A DNA stretch of 64,000 nt from Pseudomonas urmiensis (GCF_014268815.2 NZ_JABWRE020000001.1:3229001-3293000); one strand, 5' to 3'; numbered from the stretch's first letter, positions 49,035 through 58,600 are shown. Notes: generated by a model not told the origin, from the sequence alone. Program-made: numbers and translations.

Positions 49035-49440
49035 TTGGACGACTCACTGCAATTAAGTTGAGGCTAACTGTAAGCGGAATACACAAACAGCGCAACAATT
49101 ACAGTCCATTTTGTTTGAAAAACTCCTTACCTACTAATAATTCATTCAGATGCTTGCAGGAAGACGTCAAAATGCGGCAAAAGCATGACCGGAACCGAGA
49201 TTACGAAGTAGATAGTAGTGTGCCGAAGGCCTGTTTTTGGTCGGCCAGTGCTATTAGTTACAAGTCTTTAGATACCTTCCCAAAAGGACCGCTTTGGCTG
49301 TTTTTTGCCGGCGGTCACCTTCCGCTATGAAGTGCCCCTGGTAGAGAATGGTGCACTCGCGAGTACCGCATTTATTGCAGAACAGCTGTGAGCTAAATAT
49401 AGATTTTTATCGTTCCGTGACGAAGTCATGATCAAATTTA
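49035..49440. other. Gap without a gene
   Basis: About 400 bases with only short frames and no recognisable product. I see nothing definite in it. Confidence 0.4.
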
Positions 49441-50232
49441 TCAAATAGCACCTGGAATTAAACTTTTCGTATTTCTCTCAAACCACACAAAATTTCGAAC
49501 CTCCAATATTATTAAAATCAATACGGCCGACCATTCTTGGGAATCATAATTTACACTCATCCCGTGTAGGATTGGATTTCTGTTGAAGCTGGATTGACTC
49601 TGCTGGCCTTCAAAAAGTTTACTTATAAAGGCATTGAAATATTGCGCATCATCGGACATATTGAATAGTAGCCTGCTATTCCAAATTTGCGTAGACACAT
49701 TAGGCCTAAATTTATCTGCCAGCTTCATTCCACCATATTCTCTCAGTATCCCCTCCACCTGTGCGAAAAGCACCGGAACTGATAGCGTATATTTACCATT
49801 GAAGTGAGCCTCAACCGCATCTTTCAGTATCCGCTCTCTTGATTCAAATGCCGAATGCATCGTGGCCGCATCATCTATATAAAATACGACATCTTCATAT
49901 TTTAATCTTTGTATATACCTTTCAACTAGATGGTTTTTGGTCAGCGCTCCACGCTGTAGAAGCTCATTAAACTCGATTGAATCTCCGACAGTAAGGGTGG
50001 TACCAAAGAAATAAAGATCATTGTCTTTAAAGAAATTCAGTAGCGGTATTCTAGATCTCGCAAGAATATTCATGTAGTCACTTGAAAGATCAACTTCTTT
50101 CTCTAAGCCACAATCCCCATGCAAATTTTTCATTTTGATGATCCTTGGCCGCTCCTCCTTGCCTATACAGCAGTACTTGTATTTCAAGCCTGACTCACAA
50201 GGGCACGAAGTATTTCTTCCTATTTTTTTCAT
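49441..50232 (-). CDS. SEC-C zinc-motif protein with HEPN-like C-terminus
   Basis: A 263-residue protein starting MKKIGRNTSCPCESGLKYKY with a SEC-C zinc-binding motif (CPCxSGxKYKxCC) in its first 25 residues. The middle (KDAVEAHFNGKYTLSVPVLF, then QVEGILREYGG) is typical of HEPN-type proteins found with SEC-C motifs, and RNPILH (residues 218-223) fits the R-x4-H motif. An upstream in-frame ATG exists at 50286; the start at 50232 puts the zinc motif at the N-terminus. Likely an RNase-type toxin or sensor, by motif only. Confidence 0.7.
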   Translation of the reverse strand: MKKIGRNTSCPCESGLKYKYCCIGKEERPRIIKMKNLHGDCGLEKEVDLSSDYMNILARSRIPLLNFFKDNDLYFFGTTLTVGDSIEFNELLQRGALTKNHLVERYIQRLKYEDVVFYIDDAATMHSAFESRERILKDAVEAHFNGKYTLSVPVLFAQVEGILREYGGMKLADKFRPNVSTQIWNSRLLFNMSDDAQYFNAFISKLFEGQQSQSSFNRNPILHGMSVNYDSQEWSAVLILIILEVRNFVWFERNTKSLIPGAI

Positions 50233-50478
50233 AATTATATCCGCATATCGTCCTGACGTATATGGCATGGGCAACAGCTGCACCACAACGCCTTTATCGG
50301 TCTCGCTAGAGATTTTAATATATTCCTCGCCATTTTTATATATCTAAGCACATTCCTCCATCCTTCCTCTGACTTTCAATGGGAGTTATACACCATAGTG
50401 GATCGGTTTTCTTGATGGATCAGGTGCGAGAGGCAATTTGCATGCAATACTATTGCTTCTAGCGCCTTCAACCACCCC

Positions 50479-51186
50479 TCACTTTTCTATTTTATTAATT
50501 CTTTTTAGCACATCATTCATCCCTGGCCACGGTATGTCGTTTTGTTTATTTCCAGGCTTTTTGAACCAGCTATCAAAACTCTCTTTTTCTTTCTTTGTCA
50601 TGAGCTGATAGATTTCCAGCATCTCTGGAGTTAGCGAAGCTGCTTGAATGGCCATTTTGGTTCTGACTATATCAATGAATTCACGGAACATTTCTGCTGT
50701 AATTGCAAGGGCACCAGGCGCTAGTTTCCAAGTAAGCACCTCAAACTGATACCCGTCCTCGGGTATTATGGACTTATTATGAATAATACAGTGCCTTATT
50801 TTACGCAAATCTCCCATCAGTGGCGCAATCAGTGCGCCAGCTTCAACCTCTGCTGCTTTGGCTATTTTATGCCTATAAGTTTCGTCCCATAGCGAATAAA
50901 TGCTACACAATAACGACTTGCAAAGCTCATTAACAAAGAAGCCATTTTTCTTTGATTTTTCGACAAACATCGAAACATCCATTCTGGCATGATACTTCGG
51001 ATCGGACTTCGTATCAGATGCTATCCAGATTTTCTGACCAGGCTTCGCCTTTTCCTTTGCTACGAGGTCTCCATTTGTTTCTATTCCATTAGAGGCAAAC
51101 ATCAAGCAGAATAAATATTCTCCGCAAGTATCCTGAAATTCTTCAACCATATCGTTAACTGCGCTTTTTTTCGATTTACTTTCCAT
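50479..51186 (-). CDS. HEPN-motif protein, function unknown
   Basis: A 235-residue protein with RHCIIHN (Arg131, His136) after a long helix, the R-x4-H form of HEPN RNases: LIAPLMGDLRKIRHCIIHNK. The N-terminus is lysine-rich; residues 80-110 are helical. The C-terminal 60 residues (LTPEMLEIYQLMTKKEKESF) look like a separate helical segment. It stands alone in an AT-rich stretch. A role as an RNase in defence or toxin function is inferred from the motif. Confidence 0.6.
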   Translation of the reverse strand: MESKSKKSAVNDMVEEFQDTCGEYLFCLMFASNGIETNGDLVAKEKAKPGQKIWIASDTKSDPKYHARMDVSMFVEKSKKNGFFVNELCKSLLCSIYSLWDETYRHKIAKAAEVEAGALIAPLMGDLRKIRHCIIHNKSIIPEDGYQFEVLTWKLAPGALAITAEMFREFIDIVRTKMAIQAASLTPEMLEIYQLMTKKEKESFDSWFKKPGNKQNDIPWPGMNDVLKRINKIEK

Positions 51187-51867
51187 TTCTGATCTCGACC
51201 ATCAAAAATTCCTTATTTTATCTAGGCATGCTTGAGTCTTTACGCCATGATATGATACTTACGAATCGCATGCACACCATACGATGCCCTCTATGGCCTC
51301 TATACGATGCTGACAGCAATGGAATAACGTATAGGGAAACGTGCGAAGACCGTTGCTACGACGCGCTATGGAACAGTCTGCAACCACGGCCCACTTTTAC
51401 AAACCCATCTTTATTACCCCATGGAGGACACCGCATAGACCACATTGCCAATATTACCATATACCTCGGAGCAGGAAATTAGTAGGCCAAAGCGTCGCCT
51501 GGAACCAGAAATATCTGTGCCACTTGAGTGGGTTTTCATTACATGGGGAAGACATTGTAGCCATGACCGACTGGTACCGACACTTGGCGGTCAGTAAGAG
51601 CCGATAGAAAATCTGTAATTAAGAGTCTGACGATACCTGCGATGAAACCCTCAAAAATCATAGCAACGGTTCAAGAAGGCGTTCCTACACGCTCTGGGCC
51701 GATAGCAGAGGCCCATTTTCGGCTGTATTGGCCCGATGTGACCTATCGTAACGCTTTCAAATATCCCCTGCCTTATTGGGATAGGCCTACATCTGGATGC
51801 TTGGCAATAGGTGGCGAGACCTAAGCCTAGCTTTTCCTTATAGCTTTAGATAAAAATACGCCAGCCG
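51187..51867. other. Gap without a gene
   Basis: About 680 bases. Several short frames have no recognisable product and no ribosome binding site. It may be decayed sequence. Confidence 0.4.
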
Positions 51868-52515
51868 CTATTCTTCATCATCTTTCAGAGTTTCTAGCGG
51901 CAAGCCCATAATGATTTTATATAATTTATTCATTTCTGTTTTTTCTGTTCGATTGCTCCCGGGCCGAACAACCATATCAAGCTCAACATCGTCAGATGAG
52001 GCTGGCGAATTTAATATTCCGGATCCCGTAATATCTTCATCCCATAGAAGTGTGTCACTTTCGTAATTCCACGCTTTAATCCCTGCCAAATAAGCTGGCC
52101 CGGTAAGGTTGCTACTTCCAAGCAACGCGATTACAGGGGTTGTCCCACTGACCTTAAGCGCTATTTTTGCATGCCAATTTCTATTCGGCGCCACCATTAC
52201 CTTCAAGTTAATTCCTGTCGACGATAGTTCCCCCTTAAGAAATGAGGCAAAATTGTTAAAGCGGGCTTCCCAATCGATGCCAAGTTCCTCGCTAGTTGAC
52301 TGGGCAAATTTTCCCGCTAACAAGATAACTGTCCCACTTGGCGCGCATCCTACTTTAATGGATTCGGCGATATCTTGCTGCATTGAGGGGATATCAGAAA
52401 TATATCCAGAACATAGTAAAAGTGAGTCCCCTTGCGTGGCGCGTATAAGTCGATTCAAATAGATCCGAAACAGGCTATCTTTTCCATTTGAACGAAGAAA
52501 AATCCTAGCACCCAT
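51868..52515 (-). CDS. Phospholipase D-like domain protein
   Basis: A 215-residue protein. NRNWHAKIALKVSG near residue 112 is an HxK motif and ALLGSSNLTGPAYL near residue 129 is the conserved GSSNLT strand of PLD-like nucleases. Only one HKD unit is present, as in dimeric nucleases of this type. The acidic third residue may be one of the Asp/Glu residues in YESDTLLWDED. It could be a restriction-type nuclease, but no methylase or helicase partner is adjacent. Confidence 0.72.
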   Translation of the reverse strand: MGARIFLRSNGKDSLFRIYLNRLIRATQGDSLLLCSGYISDIPSMQQDIAESIKVGCAPSGTVILLAGKFAQSTSEELGIDWEARFNNFASFLKGELSSTGINLKVMVAPNRNWHAKIALKVSGTTPVIALLGSSNLTGPAYLAGIKAWNYESDTLLWDEDITGSGILNSPASSDDVELDMVVRPGSNRTEKTEMNKLYKIIMGLPLETLKDDEE

Positions 52516-52892
52516 AAAGCTTCCTTTTGACTGAGAATAGATCTACCTATTAGTTTCGCTGGCTGCCACTAAGATGCGTTGAAATGATTTCAGTAGCTCG
52601 GCACTCCCTCCACAATCTCCCTATATGCAGCCAAAAGTGTTTCGGCGCGAATCTTTCAGCCATGTGCAATCCGTGCAGGGGGCCCCGCATAGCTATAGCC
52701 CCATCCGTATCCGGAGCTTCCATCAGGCAGGCACGATCTCTAGCGCCACGCTGATGGGTCTTATTAGGAGAAGGGTCGGAAGCTCTATCATTGCCCCGCG
52801 CTATACCTCATCACGACTTAGCCAGAAACACCACCATAGGAGGACTAGCAAACTTGATTAAAGTCGCTAGCGCATCGAAAACTTACCACCAT
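52516..52892. other. Gap without a gene
   Basis: About 380 bases between the PLD-like and DnaB-like genes with no recognisable product or signal. Confidence 0.4.
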
Positions 52893-53789
52893 CTATAGTG
52901 AGGCCAGATCCCCTTTATAAGGCGACTCGTAACGAGAATCGAACACAACTGCTGCAAACTTGGTCTTTTCAGGAGGCAAAATGGTGATCACATCGGCAAC
53001 ATGCACAGCTTCAGCTAAGCAGTCAGCTAAATCAGACAGATACATCCCTTTTTTCTCTCGCACTTCGTGCCAGTGAGAAAGCCCACCTCCAATGTACAAA
53101 AACACTCCATTTGTAACAGCCGCACATCGCAATTTTGAGACTACGCCAACATGATCAGCAATCAGCTGTATCTGGTGGTAGTTCTCGACGAGAATTTTTG
53201 TACCCTTCTCCGCACTGCTGATAAGGGTAAGTAAATCATCGAGTGAAATGGGGTCAATTTCCCAACGCAACCAAGGCTCAAAATCCTGGACTGAATCATC
53301 GGACACCCCAATCAGGTTTACACCAGTAGTCAAACGTGGCCAGTCGTCATCTTCCATCGCACATTCATCGATAGTGATGAAATCAAGCTTGCTCATCGTC
53401 GCAAGCATCTGTCGAACGAAAGCGTGTGGGCTTTGGTTTGGAATGATGATCAACGATGATGTCGCTTCATCACTTTTAGCGTAAGCCCTCTCCAGCAAGA
53501 TTTGGTTCGCAATCTCGGCGAGAAGCTCGCGCCTCGGGGCATGGCTGCGAGAAGCGACTAAGGACAAACCTGGGTACTCAAGCTGAGGATGGTTGATCCA
53601 CGCCTTTCTTCGGGACTCTCGCTCACTGAGGAGGTCATCGAGGCGGTCAATCTCGGACGTCAAGAACTCGTTGAATTTTGAAGCCGTCACAGTGCCCTCT
53701 GATCCTTTCGATCTATAAATCTTGCACCGCGAGCTATCCTGCGGTGCAGCCTTGATTTCAGAGGGCGTCAACCCTCGATTAGATTTCAA
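52893..53789 (-). CDS. DnaB-like RecA-fold domain without a P-loop
   Basis: A 298-residue protein whose residues about 75-290 follow the C-terminal domain of DnaB helicase: GLSLVASRSHAPRRELLAEI aligns with the DnaB P-loop strand but has SHAPRRE in place of GKT; TMSKLDFITIDECAMEDDDW and PRLTTGVNLIGV match the DnaB DxxDWxRLTxAVN region; KILVENYHQIQL replaces the Walker B DYLQL; MYLSDLADCLAEAVHVADVI matches the DLRESGxIEQDADxI segment. Both ATP motifs are lost, and the DnaB N-terminal domain is absent. A regulatory or decoy role at the replication helicase is possible. Alignment done by eye. Confidence 0.65.
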   Translation of the reverse strand: MKSNRGLTPSEIKAAPQDSSRCKIYRSKGSEGTVTASKFNEFLTSEIDRLDDLLSERESRRKAWINHPQLEYPGLSLVASRSHAPRRELLAEIANQILLERAYAKSDEATSSLIIIPNQSPHAFVRQMLATMSKLDFITIDECAMEDDDWPRLTTGVNLIGVSDDSVQDFEPWLRWEIDPISLDDLLTLISSAEKGTKILVENYHQIQLIADHVGVVSKLRCAAVTNGVFLYIGGGLSHWHEVREKKGMYLSDLADCLAEAVHVADVITILPPEKTKFAAVVFDSRYESPYKGDLASL

Positions 53790-53940
53790 CTAGCATGCAA
53801 CACGGAGCGCGTGCCGCGAATAGCCCCATGAGGGATTATTCTTAACGGCTGCTCCCATTCTAATCTTGTGTGACCACCAGAATAGAGGCTCTCTGACTCG
53901 ACATTCGCAGCTCATCATCAGGAATGCTGGTGTAAGGGCC

Positions 53941-54228
53941 TTAGAACTCTGGTGCGTCAGGTAGGTGATCAGGATCATCTCCTCGGCTAAGCGGGTTTTC
54001 AGCTAGCGCACACGGGCGAAAGGTGTCCATGATGACGTGTGTATCATCCAGTTGCTCGATGAGTCGTCTCATTTCGCTTTCGGCCAAATCACTTACTAGC
54101 TCAACCTCAGCGTCTGGGAACCCGGTATCAGGCAAGATCGTTAGACGTCGCACAGCTCGCATTCCAGGTAGCAGCATCAGATCAAACACGTCTTGGACAT
54201 GGCCTGCTCTGAACGAGTAAATATTCAT
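53941..54228 (-). CDS. Small protein of unknown function, coupled to its upstream gene
   Basis: A 95-residue acidic protein (MNIYSFRAGHVQDVFDLMLL). Its ATG overlaps the stop of the upstream gene as ATGA, supporting a real gene. No domain is recognised. The pair probably acts together. Confidence 0.6.
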   Translation of the reverse strand: MNIYSFRAGHVQDVFDLMLLPGMRAVRRLTILPDTGFPDAEVELVSDLAESEMRRLIEQLDDTHVIMDTFRPCALAENPLSRGDDPDHLPDAPEF

Positions 54229-54884
54229 TGGATTTGTGGTTCTACTTGATCGTTGGTAGTGAGGGCATGCGCGGCTTGATCAACCCGCAACAAGGCGGAA
54301 GTGAAATCGAAGCCCGGTAGCGCACGCTCAAGGTATTTCAGGATTTCTTCCTGATGCGCAACCAGCGCCTGAGGATGAAGCGCCTGAATCTCGGAGAGGC
54401 GCGGTTCTCGACCAAGCCGTTGTGCAATGATGAAATCACATAAGAAATTTCGGATGGAGGCGGAGTGCTTCTTTGGATGAAGTCGGTCTGCAACAGAGTT
54501 ACGAATTTGGAACGTGGGGAATTCCTCCCGGTACTCATCAAGAAGGACGCTCCAGCGGGGGTCCACGACCTCCATTCCTACGAATTCCTTGACCGAGCGA
54601 GATGTGGCCTTCCGAACGTTGTACCGTGCCTGGTCTCTTTCCCAAATGCGTTCGTGCTCAGCTTGGCTCTCCTCCTCCAATGCATCCTCTCGCTGATCAA
54701 GCCACGCCAGCACTTGATCGGCTGCGGCAATCAAGGGCCCGTCGCTATGCTTGGTGGCGACGTTCTTGGCAAACTGCGCGGCGCCCTTGAGCTGCTCTGC
54801 ATAGCCGCTGAATTTGGATGGATTACGCCGGTGGCCATCAAGCTGCTCTTCCAAGACCAAACGCATGGTTTCCAGAACGCTCAT
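54225..54884 (-). CDS. Helical protein of unknown function
   Basis: A 219-residue, largely helical and charged protein (MSVLETMRLVLEEQLDGHRR). Residues 60-100 are rich in Glu, Gln and Arg and may form a coiled coil. No known domain is recognised. It is the first gene of a two-gene unit with ATGA coupling to a 95-residue protein, and is followed upstream after about 200 bases by the NERD-helicase gene on the same strand. Confidence 0.6.
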   Translation of the reverse strand: MSVLETMRLVLEEQLDGHRRNPSKFSGYAEQLKGAAQFAKNVATKHSDGPLIAAADQVLAWLDQREDALEEESQAEHERIWERDQARYNVRKATSRSVKEFVGMEVVDPRWSVLLDEYREEFPTFQIRNSVADRLHPKKHSASIRNFLCDFIIAQRLGREPRLSEIQALHPQALVAHQEEILKYLERALPGFDFTSALLRVDQAAHALTTNDQVEPQIQ

Positions 54885-55092
54885 CCTTCCCCCTCTCCGT
54901 TTACTCTAATCCACCTGGCAGTGCCGGCGCGGAACGTACCACGATCGGGCCCTCTCTCAAAGCCGCTGAGTAGAGCTATCCGTCAAACCGCTGGGCACAT
55001 CCGCTTGCGGTATGGCTCAGTGTGACCAGCGCAGAGATCCCGAGGCGATATGTGTTGCTCCGACAGGAAACATGAGCCTTCAAGCCACACGA

Positions 55093-57585
55093 TCAGTCGT
55101 AATTGAACCGCTTCGGCGGTGGGGCATCTGCGTCTTCAACCGGCCGATAGAGCTTCTTGCCAACCCTGACCGCAAAGCCCTTTTCCTTGATGGTGGCGAA
55201 TGCCATCGCCACGTTAGAGCGCCACTCAGCTGGCGTGACGTTCTTTAGTGACTGGTATCGTTCGTAGATTTCGTCCGCGATTACGTCCACGGAAAGCGCC
55301 CCCCCAGCTGGACAGGTTGCGATCCTGGACTGAGCAAAAACAAAAGCCGTCTCATACAATTGACGGCCAGAAGGCATTGCAAGCAGCAAAACTCTATCTC
55401 GAACTCGATGTTTTTTAGCATGCCGGAACGATGCAACAGCGGCCACTTCAAGAGGCAGCTGTGACCTTAGTTCAATGCTGCGCTCCCTCGAAAACTGGGA
55501 GGTGATAGCACCATCATACGTACAGACCTGAGCCAGGATGTGTGGGTCTGATGGTAGTAGCCTGCTTTCCACAGTGGCACAAAGCGCACAGTGGCTTTCC
55601 GGCGAGCTAGTGCAGGGGGTGATGCTGTCGCACGCCTTACATTTCCCCATGACTAAAGGAAGATTGTAATACGATTCAAACTCACCATCCGTAACGGTTG
55701 CGACCACATAGAATTTATTAAGTATGTCTTTGAACCACACAAAAACAGGTTGACTAATTACCCGACTCAAATAGTTCACCCATAGGCGCATTTGGCTTTC
55801 ATGCGTTTCCAGCTCAACAAGCAAGGCCTGCCAGTCTTCGGCCCACATCAGGTCTAGACTTTTCGTCCCTAAGCTTCTTATGTTAGTACTAGCATGCACC
55901 AAACTTCTTATGCGGAGAGGCTCTTGAGCCTTTGTTAAGATCGCTTCACTTTCTGAATTTGCTTGAAGTCGAGCTTGGAAACCTAGGTGCCCCTTCCACT
56001 CCGGGTTTGTAGCGTTGTAGATAGCGATAAATTTAGTCGTAGCTCGGGAGTAAGCACTAAATAGCTCTGCGGTATCGAGCGCTTCAGCACCCAGCACGAT
56101 TACAACTGGAGATTCAAGCCCGCGATACTTTGCTATACCCTCAACAGCTAGGTTATGAGAACCTAACATTTCGATGTATTTTCTAGGATCCCTTGAACCG
56201 ACTAAAATTACAATATCATTGGCATCCACCCCACCAGCCATCAATCTTTCTTTAATACCAAAAAGTTCTTTACCGGGATCTATGGTCACAATTTCAAGTG
56301 CTGTGTCTGCCTCAGACAAGCGAGGAGATGATAGCTGGAATTTCGGAGGCATCACTTCTGACAAAATTTCAGTAACAGCCTTTGGCATTCGCAAGACGAT
56401 GGTGAGCGTAAAGTCATCAACAGCGAGAATTGCTTTCAGTCTCTCAAGAGGTATGCCATTTCGCTCAAAATTAAAAACCTGCGTCTCGTCACAGAAAAAC
56501 ACTTTAGGCCGTTGACCAAACCAATCGATTAAGACTTGGCACCACGACTCTGCCAGAGCTTGAGACTCATCAACAATTAAAGCATCAAATTCACCAAGAA
56601 GACCCTGACTAATCCCTAGCTTCAAATCCTCCAGACACTGGACCCTGAACCAAGCCTCGCCTTCGAAAGAACGCTCCAGTGCCCCTGCCGCCATCCGACA
56701 CAGCCCATGCCACGTCAACACGGTGCAACCATCATAGCCGCCTAGTTGATTTCGTATATGGTCAGTGAGTTTCCCATTGAAAGAAAGTAGCAGTACCCTT
56801 TTACCCTCGGCAGTTAATTTTCGCGCAGCTTCGATGGCTAATACGGTTTTCCCCGTACTCGGCCATCCCGTTATCAATGAATTCTGATTCTTCAGCACAT
56901 ATCTAACTACGGAGCTTTGCTCAGCGGTCAATTGAAGCCATGTTTTGTTGTCGTATCGAATTCGGCTCGCCCATGTGGGCTGGCCATCAACCTTCGGTGA
57001 GAGGTAGTCAATTAACTCTTGAGCCTTGGATAATCCCAAATCAGGTTGGATATGGGTCCCTTTCCAGTACCTCATAAGCTCGACGACTTTCTGAGCTACG
57101 TCCGGATACGCTTCAAAATCTATACAAAGTGATTGTGGCGGATTTGTGCTGTTATCAAACATCCCCGGTAGGTGGGCGTTCCGGAAGTCAGAATTTGGAA
57201 AAACAAACCCATAACCGATTCGGAGTCGAAAAGCCGGTTTAGCGCCTAGCCAGGAAGCAAACCCGTGCACACTTCGCTTGATTTGCCCGAGCGGGTCTAT
57301 TTTGTAGCCATCACGAACATGAACGAAGCAAGAGTTCTCAAACCTATATCTACCGCTTTTGACTTCCAATGCCAAAACGCCATCCTCGGGATGGATGATG
57401 AGGAAGTCAATTTCCCCCGTAGGTCGAGATCTATTGTCTAACTTACTCACAGCAGAGCAGAGCCATGGCAAGCTATGAATTACGGTGTAGCTTTCAGACA
57501 ACTGAGATTTGAAGATTGAATACAGATCCCGCTCGCCAAAGCTGTCTGTGTGGTGCGGGCCATGCTCTGGAATCATCCTTGCCAT
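55093..57585 (-). CDS. NERD-domain nuclease fused to an SF1 helicase
   Basis: An 830-residue protein. The N-terminus is a NERD domain with PD-(D/E)xK residues in TGEIDFLIIHPEDGVLALEV and EVK (residues 56-76). A superfamily-1 helicase core follows: Walker A LITGWPSTGKTVLAIEAA (residues 238-255), Walker B DALIVDESQALAE near residue 330, and later motifs ending in SAYSRATTKFIAIYNAT. A zinc-ribbon-like CKACDSITPCTSSPESHCAL (with a further Cys) lies near residue 690. NERD-helicases are linked to defence islands. A hairpin motif with AATGAACCCA lies 140 bases upstream. Confidence 0.88.
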   Translation of the reverse strand: MARMIPEHGPHHTDSFGERDLYSIFKSQLSESYTVIHSLPWLCSAVSKLDNRSRPTGEIDFLIIHPEDGVLALEVKSGRYRFENSCFVHVRDGYKIDPLGQIKRSVHGFASWLGAKPAFRLRIGYGFVFPNSDFRNAHLPGMFDNSTNPPQSLCIDFEAYPDVAQKVVELMRYWKGTHIQPDLGLSKAQELIDYLSPKVDGQPTWASRIRYDNKTWLQLTAEQSSVVRYVLKNQNSLITGWPSTGKTVLAIEAARKLTAEGKRVLLLSFNGKLTDHIRNQLGGYDGCTVLTWHGLCRMAAGALERSFEGEAWFRVQCLEDLKLGISQGLLGEFDALIVDESQALAESWCQVLIDWFGQRPKVFFCDETQVFNFERNGIPLERLKAILAVDDFTLTIVLRMPKAVTEILSEVMPPKFQLSSPRLSEADTALEIVTIDPGKELFGIKERLMAGGVDANDIVILVGSRDPRKYIEMLGSHNLAVEGIAKYRGLESPVVIVLGAEALDTAELFSAYSRATTKFIAIYNATNPEWKGHLGFQARLQANSESEAILTKAQEPLRIRSLVHASTNIRSLGTKSLDLMWAEDWQALLVELETHESQMRLWVNYLSRVISQPVFVWFKDILNKFYVVATVTDGEFESYYNLPLVMGKCKACDSITPCTSSPESHCALCATVESRLLPSDPHILAQVCTYDGAITSQFSRERSIELRSQLPLEVAAVASFRHAKKHRVRDRVLLLAMPSGRQLYETAFVFAQSRIATCPAGGALSVDVIADEIYERYQSLKNVTPAEWRSNVAMAFATIKEKGFAVRVGKKLYRPVEDADAPPPKRFNYD

Positions 57586-57905
57586 CTACAACGCTCGCTT
57601 CTTGCTGATCTCAGACACCGTTCGCCGCGATGATAGCATTCTGAGATTCAGGCGTGCGCCAAGCGCCCCTCTCCCTCAGCAAGGCAGATCGCCTGGTTAC
57701 CCTCCATCTGGGGTGTTAACCAGTACTCCCCCTAACGGGGAAATGAACCCAAGGTCACCAAGCCTTGCCTCCTGGATCGATCGTAACCCTGATCCATAAG
57801 CACTGATCTGCCGAACACAACAGCGCCTGGTCACATATAGCCGGTAACGGCTACTCCCCCGCTGCCTGGATTCATCGCGAACGTCGACCTCCATAAGCCA
57901 CTAAG
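57586..57905. other. Gap with third hairpin motif
   Basis: No gene is seen in this 320-base gap. CCCC-CTAA-CGGGG followed by AATGAACCCA (57727-57751) is the third copy of the motif found at 45.2 and 45.3 kb, again upstream of a minus-strand gene. Confidence 0.5.
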
Positions 57906-58463
57906 CTACGGCTGTGAGCGGCTTAGGGTTCGGTAGAGTGTTGATCGGTGAACGCCGAGCAATGAAGCCACTTGCGCAACTGATTTGCCTTGGTCGACAA
58001 GCAACCCTGCGTGCTCGATCTGGGCTGCTGTTAAGGACGGTTTAGGACCGAACTTGACCCCCCTTCGCTGCGCAGCTTCCCTGCCAGCTCTAGTGCGATC
58101 AATGATAAGGCTTCGTTCGAACGTAGCGATCCCAGAGAATATCGTCATGATCATTTGCCCAGCTGCGCTGGTCGTATTGAGCCAAGGCTCGGCGAGCGAG
58201 CGCAGCCCTGCTCCCACCCCATTCAAACCATCGGCTATAGAAAGCAGATCCAAGGTGGACCGCGCCAAACGGTCTAGTCGAGTGACCACGACAACGTCGC
58301 CTTCTCTCAGGTGATCAAGCAGCCTGAGAAGCTCAGGACGGTCTGTTTTGGCTCCACTGATTTTTTCTTCAAATATTCGGGAACAACCCTCTTGGATGAG
58401 TAACTCCCGCTGTATCTGCAAATCCTGACCGTTGGTTGACACCCGTGCATATCCAATATTCAT
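57906..58463 (-). CDS. Serine recombinase / resolvase, Tn3 type
   Basis: A 185-residue small serine recombinase starting MNIGYARVSTNGQDL with the nucleophile Ser9. The catalytic arginines lie in VVVTRLDRLARSTLDL near residue 65, and the C-terminus SVAQVASLLGVHRSTLYRTL is the HTH that binds res. The Resolvase family usual length is about 185. The upstream frame extension is not used because family members begin at MxxGYARVS. It is adjacent to a res-like region and may resolve cointegrates or invert a segment. Confidence 0.93.
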   Translation of the reverse strand: MNIGYARVSTNGQDLQIQRELLIQEGCSRIFEEKISGAKTDRPELLRLLDHLREGDVVVVTRLDRLARSTLDLLSIADGLNGVGAGLRSLAEPWLNTTSAAGQMIMTIFSGIATFERSLIIDRTRAGREAAQRRGVKFGPKPSLTAAQIEHAGLLVDQGKSVAQVASLLGVHRSTLYRTLSRSQP

Positions 58464-58504
58464 TCTCCGCTCCATTCTTGTCGCATTTATTAGATTCAGC
58501 ATAA

Positions 58505-58600
58505 CATGACTTGCGACAAACTTATGCAACAAGAGTAGTTCAACAAATATGTTGCAATCGGATGTGTCGCAAAACTTAATACTTATGCGACAAATCACCT
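58505..58600. promoter_or_regulatory. Candidate res site upstream of the resolvase gene
   Basis: Several short related sequences, TTGCGACAAAC (58511-58521), TGTCGCAAAAC (58565-58575) and TGCGACAAAT (58586-58595), plus ATGCAACAA and TGTTGCAAT between them, lie within 90 bases upstream of the resolvase start. Inverted copies of TGCGACA are the expected subsite pattern of a Tn3-type res site. Confidence 0.6.
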
